From JBEBGV01 sp040081265 (lineage in GTDB: Bacteria > Acidobacteriota > Vicinamibacteria > Vicinamibacterales > UBA2999): 64,000 nt of DNA. The notes beneath the pieces are model-generated. The model was not told the DNA's origin, did not search any database, and saw only the letters and a program-made list of their open reading frames with translations. Below, piece after piece: positions 59,123-64,000 of this stretch. Within the stretch, counting starts at the first letter, position 1; every line of letters begins with the position of its first letter. The stretch is from NCBI GenBank assembly GCA_040081265.1, contig JBEBGV010000018.1, positions 1 to 64,000 of the forward strand, given 5' to 3'. A program made the translations under genes and the position numbers.

Positions 59123-59874
59123 CCGAAGGCCGGCCGATCCTGCCATCCGAGCAGCCGTTGCTCGGCCACCGCCACCACTCGCATCAGCACCACCGACTCA
59201 AGGACGACGACGGCCACGACGGCGTAGACAGAGGCAGCGTCGAAGTCAGACTGAAACTTCATGAGCAGCCCGCCGATGCCCGCCGCCATCAGCACCAGCT
59301 CACCGACCACCATGCCGGAGAACGCCCGGGCCAATCCCAGCCTGAGGCCGGCGAGGACGGCCGGCCATGCGGCCGGCAGGCGCACGCGCCACATCATCTG
59401 CGCAGGTGTGGCGCCAAACGACCGTGCCATCTCGAGCAGGCGCGCGTTCGCCTCGCGCATCCCGGCTTCGGCCGTCACGGCGATGACGGGAAACGCGAAC
59501 ATGAACACCACCAGTCCCCGAGCCCGGAGCGACAGCCCGGCCACCATGATGACCAGCGGAATCACGGCAGCGGTGGGGACGACGAGCATGATCTGCAGGT
59601 GCGGGCGAACCCATCGACCGAGCGATGGCCAGTGCCCGAACGCCAGGCCGAGCGGCACGCCGATGAGCGCCGCCGACACGAACCCGAGGAGCAGTGCCTG
59701 ATGACTGATCCAGAGCGCCGACCAGAAGGCGGCCGACATCAGCAGCCGGGCCAGCGCGGACATCGTGTCTGACACAGTGGGCAGGAGCAGGGTCTGCGCG
59801 CTGCGGGCGACAGTTTCCCAGGCGGCGAGCAGCAGGAGCGCCACGCCTGCGCGCCAGATCGTGCTGGCGCGCAT
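59119..59874 (-). CDS. ABC transporter permease (second, SsuC-like)
   Basis: A 251-aa membrane permease with the loop EMARSFGATPAQMMWRVRLPAAWPAVLAGLRLGLARAFSGMVV and six predicted helices. It starts with an ATG overlapping the binding-protein stop (TGATG). It is homologous to but distinct from the other permease, pointing to a heterodimeric channel. Confidence 0.9.
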   Translation of the reverse strand: MRASTIWRAGVALLLLAAWETVARSAQTLLLPTVSDTMSALARLLMSAAFWSALWISHQALLLGFVSAALIGVPLGLAFGHWPSLGRWVRPHLQIMLVVPTAAVIPLVIMVAGLSLRARGLVVFMFAFPVIAVTAEAGMREANARLLEMARSFGATPAQMMWRVRLPAAWPAVLAGLRLGLARAFSGMVVGELVLMAAGIGGLLMKFQSDFDAASVYAVVAVVVLESVVLMRVVAVAEQRLLGWQDRPAFG

Positions 59875-60899
59875 CAGTCGGTGGCGGCCGCAGCCGGGGT
59901 CACGGCGCGGACCTCACGAAGGACATCCTCGAGCACCGACAGATCGGCCACGCGGTCGACGGTGAGGGTCTGGTCGATGCCGGAGCGATCGATCATGAAG
60001 CGCAGCGTCCGATCGAGTTCAGCGCGCGTCATGCCGCCGTCGGGATGCCAGGCCGGAAGTGCAGCGTATTCACGCGCTTCAGGCGTCCAGTCGGAGCCCT
60101 CGCCAAGCACGCGTTTGGCCTGTCGAAGCACCTCGTCGTGGTCGGTGGCGGCCTGCCGATTCGCCAGCACCCGGGCGCGCACGTAGTCACGCACCTGGTC
60201 GGGATGCGATTCAGCAAAGTTTGTATTCGTGTGAACGAGCGTCGTCTTCAGGTCGTCCCACGCGTTGCCAAAGTCAGTCACCATGGTGAACCGGCCCGGG
60301 GCCAATCTCTCCACCTGGCTGACGTCGGACAGCTTGAGGACGGCGGCGGCGACCGATCCGGAGAGCAGCGCCGCCAATCGGTTTGCCGACACGGGCACGA
60401 GCAGAACCTCAGGGTGCGCGTCGGGACAGCGATCCGCGAGGTAGACGCGCGCCAGCACGGTGCCAACGGCGCCCTCGGCGTGAAGGGCGAGACGCTGGCC
60501 ATCAAGGGCAGCGCAGTCCTGTCGCATCCCGGCAATGACCAGGCGGAACACGTTGGCCGCGTGTTCAACCACCGCTCGAACCGGTGCCCCCCTGGCGGCG
60601 GCCGCCCAGAACGAGCGCGTCGACCCGGTTGCGAAATCAACCTCGCCGCGCGAGAGCGCATCGACGGCGATTTCGGTGGATGCGAAGGTCACGACGCGAA
60701 CACGGTATCCCTGCTTCTCCAACTGCTGATGGGCAATCTCTCCGGCAAGATCGCCGAAGTCGAGTGCCCCGCCAAACCCGACCCGAATCTCCGGCCTGGT
60801 TTCTTCGGCTGGAGACTGGGCACAGCTCGCCGCCAGGATTCCCACCAGGAGGACCAGGCCTGCCGCACGACCGAGCGTCCGACCGCCGTTGTCACTCAT
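59874..60899 (-). CDS. ABC substrate-binding lipoprotein (NMT1/SsuA-like)
   Basis: A 341-aa periplasmic lipoprotein. Lipobox ILAASC (Cys26). The mature part shows the type 2 periplasmic fold of nitrate/sulfonate/thiamine-precursor-type binders: RVGFGGALDFGDLAGEIA, VDALSRGEVDFATGS and GMRQDCAALDGQRLALHAEG. Ligand cannot be assigned. It overlaps the ligase gene upstream by ATGA. Confidence 0.85.
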   Translation of the reverse strand: MSDNGGRTLGRAAGLVLLVGILAASCAQSPAEETRPEIRVGFGGALDFGDLAGEIAHQQLEKQGYRVRVVTFASTEIAVDALSRGEVDFATGSTRSFWAAAARGAPVRAVVEHAANVFRLVIAGMRQDCAALDGQRLALHAEGAVGTVLARVYLADRCPDAHPEVLLVPVSANRLAALLSGSVAAAVLKLSDVSQVERLAPGRFTMVTDFGNAWDDLKTTLVHTNTNFAESHPDQVRDYVRARVLANRQAATDHDEVLRQAKRVLGEGSDWTPEAREYAALPAWHPDGGMTRAELDRTLRFMIDRSGIDQTLTVDRVADLSVLEDVLREVRAVTPAAAATD

Positions 60900-62518
60900 T
60901 GCCGCGCTTTCCCTTGTGGAACGTGAAGAGCCAGAACCTTGCCCGCGGCCGTCGTATACGGCTCCCTGCGCACCACCCTCAGAGTACCAGCCTCGCGCCA
61001 GCGGCTGGCCATCATCCGCGCCGAGGCGCCGCCGGCGCCAAGCTGCGCGACGACCGTCTCCTTGAGTCGAGACTCGTCGCAGGCACCCACTCCCGGGCTG
61101 ACGATGACCGTGACGGCTGGAACGCCGGCCTCATCGCTCTCGACGATCTGATAGTCGGTCGGGCTCCCACCGAACGCGGCGGGCAACGTCTCTTCCACCA
61201 GCGTCAACAGGTCGGCGCCGACGAAGTGCATCCCTTCAGCAGTCAGCTTTTCGTAACTGCGGATGTTCTGCAGGCGCAGCGTCAGTCCAAGCTGGTGCCA
61301 GATGCAGCGACACGGACGCGTCGAGAGCGTGGCGTAGTCTCCCAGCTCGACGTTGATCATGATCTTCGGCGTCGAGGGATGGACAGTGGTCAGAAAGAGG
61401 CCGGGTACCGAGACGTCGGCACCCGACGGCTTGACGTCCCGCGCCAGGACGGCCACCTTGTCTGTCGCCACATGGGCATCGTCTGGCGCCGCCGGGTCTG
61501 CGCAGGGGTTGGCGATCCGGCCGACCTCGGACATCGAGTAGTGGCTCGCCGCCCGACAGCCAGCGGCCTCGATGACCCCGGCCCGCGCGGCGGTGTAGGG
61601 CTCGCCCCCGACCCGAAAGAACGAGCCGCTGATATCGAGGCCTTGCGCGTCGGCGGCGCGACAGACGCGGACGGCAGACGCGACGTTGGTTTCGAGCAGC
61701 CCGGGCACGCCGCCGGACTTCGCGCCGACCAGCCACGACGCGACCGTCCCCGCCTGGGCGATCGGCACGTACTCTGGCCACGCGAGCGGGCGGCCGGCTG
61801 CCCGGCTGGTCAGCATGGTGGCCGCGGTGAACAGCGAGTGGCGCCACTCGTCGCGCGACCACGGCGGGCTCTGCGAAAACCAGCGCGCCATCGGATAGCC
61901 GGCCTTCGCGTATCTCAGCATGCCCTTGATGCCGGCGGTCCCCGGCGGCACAGGCCTCCAGATCGCGCGTGGGCGCTCGGTCAGTCCGAACTGCGCCAGC
62001 GTGTGCGACTCGTAGCAGGCTTCGTGCGCGAGCAACTCCACGTCGACCAGCAGCTCGCGGCCCGCGCTGCGTGAACCGCCGGTCCGGGTCACGAAGTGCG
62101 GCGCCAGCGCCCGATTGTCGAAGTCGTGGGCGTCGGTGGGAATTTCGAGCGAACCCCGCCGGATGGGGCGTCGGCCCTTGAACTCGTCGAGCGTCAGGTG
62201 GACTCCCGACGTGTGCAGCTGCCCGAGCGCGCCCTCTACTCCTTCGCGGCCCACCAGTTCGACAACGTCCTCGTACGCGATGCCGGCATGACGAAGCAAC
62301 CGCCGGTAAGGACCGCCCTCTTCCGCGTAGACGTGCTGAAACAGGCGAAGGGTGGCCGCGTCGCGATCGCGGAGGTGGGACACGATGCGGTGCCGACAGT
62401 CGTCGGGTCCGAGCGGGCGCTGGAGATAGTGCCGGAGAGCCCCAAGAAACTTCACCGCGTCCCGATGTGGCCGTGCCTTCGGAACAACTCGGGCATTGGG
62501 GATCAACGGTCGGATCAT
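60896..62518 (-). CDS. Phenylacetate-CoA-ligase-like adenylating enzyme
   Basis: A 540-aa enzyme of the PaaK branch of the ANL (adenylate-forming) superfamily. The phosphate loop appears as FVTRTGGSRSAG. The A5 region is CRAASHYSMSEVGRIANPC, followed by VPGLFLTTVHPST, ELGDYATLS and a C-terminal domain with YTTAAGKVLAL. It would activate a carboxylic acid as an acyl-adenylate. It heads a six-gene coupled operon with the importer and flippase-methyltransferase. The Cys-rich CRCIWHQ insert is unusual. The substrate is unknown. Confidence 0.82.
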   Translation of the reverse strand: MIRPLIPNARVVPKARPHRDAVKFLGALRHYLQRPLGPDDCRHRIVSHLRDRDAATLRLFQHVYAEEGGPYRRLLRHAGIAYEDVVELVGREGVEGALGQLHTSGVHLTLDEFKGRRPIRRGSLEIPTDAHDFDNRALAPHFVTRTGGSRSAGRELLVDVELLAHEACYESHTLAQFGLTERPRAIWRPVPPGTAGIKGMLRYAKAGYPMARWFSQSPPWSRDEWRHSLFTAATMLTSRAAGRPLAWPEYVPIAQAGTVASWLVGAKSGGVPGLLETNVASAVRVCRAADAQGLDISGSFFRVGGEPYTAARAGVIEAAGCRAASHYSMSEVGRIANPCADPAAPDDAHVATDKVAVLARDVKPSGADVSVPGLFLTTVHPSTPKIMINVELGDYATLSTRPCRCIWHQLGLTLRLQNIRSYEKLTAEGMHFVGADLLTLVEETLPAAFGGSPTDYQIVESDEAGVPAVTVIVSPGVGACDESRLKETVVAQLGAGGASARMMASRWREAGTLRVVRREPYTTAAGKVLALHVPQGKARQ

Positions 62519-62596
62519 AGCCCGGTTTGACAGGCCCTATCCGCTGTGCGAACCTCGGCCTCGGCTTCCTTTCGTCCCCTCCGCACCAGTCCTACG

Positions 62597-62944
62597 ATGT
62601 CACGCGCCCGTCTTCTGGCCTCAGGCACGTTTGTCGTCGCCTACCTGACGTTTCAGATTGTGTACCCTGCCCTTTCCTGGTTCCGCCCTGGCTTGGACCG
62701 GTTCACGTGGCACATGTACGCGGGCCAGGAGGAAACGCCGCGGTTCCTCGTGCACTTCGCCGACGGATCAACGCGTGACGCAGGCGTGCTGCTGCGTCGC
62801 AACAACCCGGTCAGGCTGTTCGGGCCGTCGGTCGATCAGGAGCGGTTTGTCCCTCCGCACCTGTGCGGATTGTGGACCGGTGCACGTGAGGTGCAGGTGC
62901 GCTATGTCCACGCCGGGCGCGACGTGATTATCAAGTGCCCGTGA
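62597..62944 (+). CDS. Hypothetical single-helix protein (115 aa)
   Basis: Protein starting MSRARLLASGTFVVAYLTFQIVYPALSWF has one N-terminal membrane helix and a soluble tail (MYAGQEETPRFLVHFADGSTRD, VRYVHAGRDVIIKCP). An alternative GTG at 62546 would add 17 residues. Its stop overlaps the GTG start of the HTTM gene. No family recognised; it may assist the HTTM protein. Confidence 0.65.
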   Translation: MSRARLLASGTFVVAYLTFQIVYPALSWFRPGLDRFTWHMYAGQEETPRFLVHFADGSTRDAGVLLRRNNPVRLFGPSVDQERFVPPHLCGLWTGAREVQVRYVHAGRDVIIKCP

Positions 62945-63735
62945 CGCGCGCGCTCGTCAGGCTGCTCACGCACGAACGGCCGGCGTGGCCGCTGGCCGTC
63001 TGCCGGATCGGTCTTGGCACGGCGGCGATGATTCGCGGCCTCAAGACCGTCCGCGACCTCTACCTTCTGCAACACGACCCGGCCGCCGTGCCCGCACGCC
63101 TCTTCGAGTGGGCACCACGCCTGGCAGCCACGTGGGAAATCGCGTGCTTCGGCCTGCTGTGGATGGCCGCATCACTCGGGCTCGTCGTCGGCTACCGGGC
63201 GCGGCTCTCTGCCGGGGTGCTCCTGGCGCTCTCGATCCTGCAGCACCTGGTGGACCAGAACTTCTGGGCCCACCACATGTACTTCATGATGCTGATGTTG
63301 CTGCTCGTGGGGCTGAGCGACAGTGAAGCCACGCTCTCGGTGCGGTGGGGCCGCGAGAGTTCGCCCGGCCGGTGGATTCCGGGCTGGCCTGTGTGGTTGT
63401 TGAAGGTCCAGTTGTCGCTCGCTTACTTCTACTCGGCGGCGGCCAAGCTGAACGAGCCGTTCCTGAGTGGACAGGTCCTGCTCGACCGGCTGGCGCTCCC
63501 GGACTTTGCACGCGACCCTGTCATCATCCAGACGCTGGCCGTTGGCGCCGTGGGCGTTGAGTTCTTCCTCGCCTTCGCGCTCTGGAACCGCCGGCTTCGC
63601 CCGCTCGCGCTCGTCGCCGGACTCTTCCTCCACGGCCTGATCCCGGTGACCATGGGCCTGTACGCGGGGCTGATCGTGTTCAGCATGATGGTGTTCAGCA
63701 TCTACGTGTTGTTCCTGGACGACCGCACGCGATGA
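62941..63735 (+). CDS. HTTM (gamma-carboxylase-like) membrane protein
   Basis: A 264-aa polytopic protein with repeated hydrophobic helices and the pattern HMYFMMLMLLLVGLSDSEATLS and LLKVQLSLAYFYSAAAKLNEPFLSGQVLLDRLAL of bacterial HTTM proteins related to vitamin K-dependent gamma-carboxylase. Carboxylase function is not implied. GTG at 62941 overlaps the previous stop (GTGA), and the stop overlaps the next ATG. A GTG at 62935 is a possible alternative start. Confidence 0.85.
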   Translation: MTRALVRLLTHERPAWPLAVCRIGLGTAAMIRGLKTVRDLYLLQHDPAAVPARLFEWAPRLAATWEIACFGLLWMAASLGLVVGYRARLSAGVLLALSILQHLVDQNFWAHHMYFMMLMLLLVGLSDSEATLSVRWGRESSPGRWIPGWPVWLLKVQLSLAYFYSAAAKLNEPFLSGQVLLDRLALPDFARDPVIIQTLAVGAVGVEFFLAFALWNRRLRPLALVAGLFLHGLIPVTMGLYAGLIVFSMMVFSIYVLFLDDRTR

Positions 63736-64000
63736 ACCTGGTAGCCGGCATGGTGATCGCGTTCGTGCTCACGTTCGTGTTCCGGTTCACGAGCGCGGGG
63801 TTCGGCAACGATCACTTCACCCACCTGTCGCGCGCCAGGCAGATCCTGGGTGGTGCGTGGCCGATCCGGGACTTCTTCGATCCGGGCCAGCTTCTCCACT
63901 ACTACCTCTCGGCGGCTGCGCAGCTCGTGTTCGGCTACAACCTCTACGGCGAGGCGCTGCTGACGATCTCGTTCATGTCGCTCGGTGCGGCGCTGACCTT
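63732..64000 (+). CDS. Polytopic membrane protein, N-terminal part (cut by window end)
   Basis: At least 89 residues in frame to the window edge. MNLVAGMVIAFVLTFVFRF forms a helix. FGNDHFTHLSRARQILGG then IRDFFDPGQLLHYYLSAAAQL is the acidic loop and aromatic stretch typical of GT39-like/ArnT-type membrane glycosyltransferases. The ATG overlaps the HTTM stop. The family call is tentative because the catalytic part lies beyond the window. Confidence 0.6.
   Translation, partial: MNLVAGMVIAFVLTFVFRFTSAGFGNDHFTHLSRARQILGGAWPIRDFFDPGQLLHYYLSAAAQLVFGYNLYGEALLTISFMSLGAALT

Noticed and set aside
62526..62534. Another TTTGACAGG (half of the Pho-like array)
   Set aside because: Only one copy, with no TGACA 11 bp away, so it is not an array.

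Overview
The window is 64 kb of high-GC DNA with tightly packed genes, frequent GTG starts and ATGA/GTGA stop-start overlaps. No rRNA, tRNA or ribosomal protein gene was seen, so the taxon is inferred. Ser/Thr kinases fused to PD40/TolB-type propellers, CotH proteins, and GTAG-flanked palindromic repeats suggest an acidobacterium (Vicinamibacteria-like).

Region 1 (1-15.3 kb) is mostly housekeeping: aldo/keto reductase, hybrid sensor kinase, MutM, pyrophosphatase, an acetate/solute symporter with its DUF485 partner, an Old Yellow Enzyme, a SpoU-type RNA methyltransferase, a nucleotidyltransferase with a small overlapping partner, and a large secreted HEIVH metallopeptidase with a propeller. 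REP-like palindromes fill the intergenic gaps.

Region 2 (15.3-29.1 kb, all minus strand) is the most unusual part: a RiPP-type peptide locus. It runs from a 594-aa protein of unknown family (26579) through two tiny precursor genes (44 and 49 aa, with a shared leader and a shared VYVPPVSRCTGL end), a strong hairpin, a methyltransferase, an HlyD-type adaptor, a C39-peptidase ABC exporter and a second ABC exporter. A B12-dependent radical SAM gene follows the terminator. A sensor kinase/OmpR-type regulator pair lies immediately upstream. Three TGTCA boxes at 11-bp spacing (Pho-box-like) precede the peptide operon.

Region 3 (29.1-41.6 kb) holds an outer-membrane protein, a cupredoxin-like protein, a lipoprotein that is almost pure Ser/Gly, and a six-gene coupled operon (three glycosyltransferases, an ABC exporter, an APH-like kinase, an AlgE-like barrel). 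The same 11-bp-spaced boxes sit between the lipoprotein and this operon and share an exact 17-nt segment with the peptide-operon promoter. One regulator may therefore control both secretion programmes.

Region 4 (41.6-55.4 kb) has a heptosyltransferase-like gene, two kinase-propeller receptors (one with a REP palindrome read in frame through its activation segment), two CotH proteins, a cyclase-family lipoprotein, a GT2, a flavoprotein and two small paralogous membrane proteins. Remnants resembling PIN toxins and two tiny membrane-protein genes lie in the gaps.

Region 5 (55.4-64 kb) has a six-gene coupled minus-strand operon: CoA-ligase-like enzyme, binding lipoprotein, two permeases, ATPase, and a flippase fused to a methyltransferase. 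It is followed by a plus-strand cluster with an HTTM protein and the start of a polytopic membrane protein cut by the window edge.

At least ten start codons have a TANNNT-like -10 only 6-10 nt upstream, which implies widespread leaderless transcripts.
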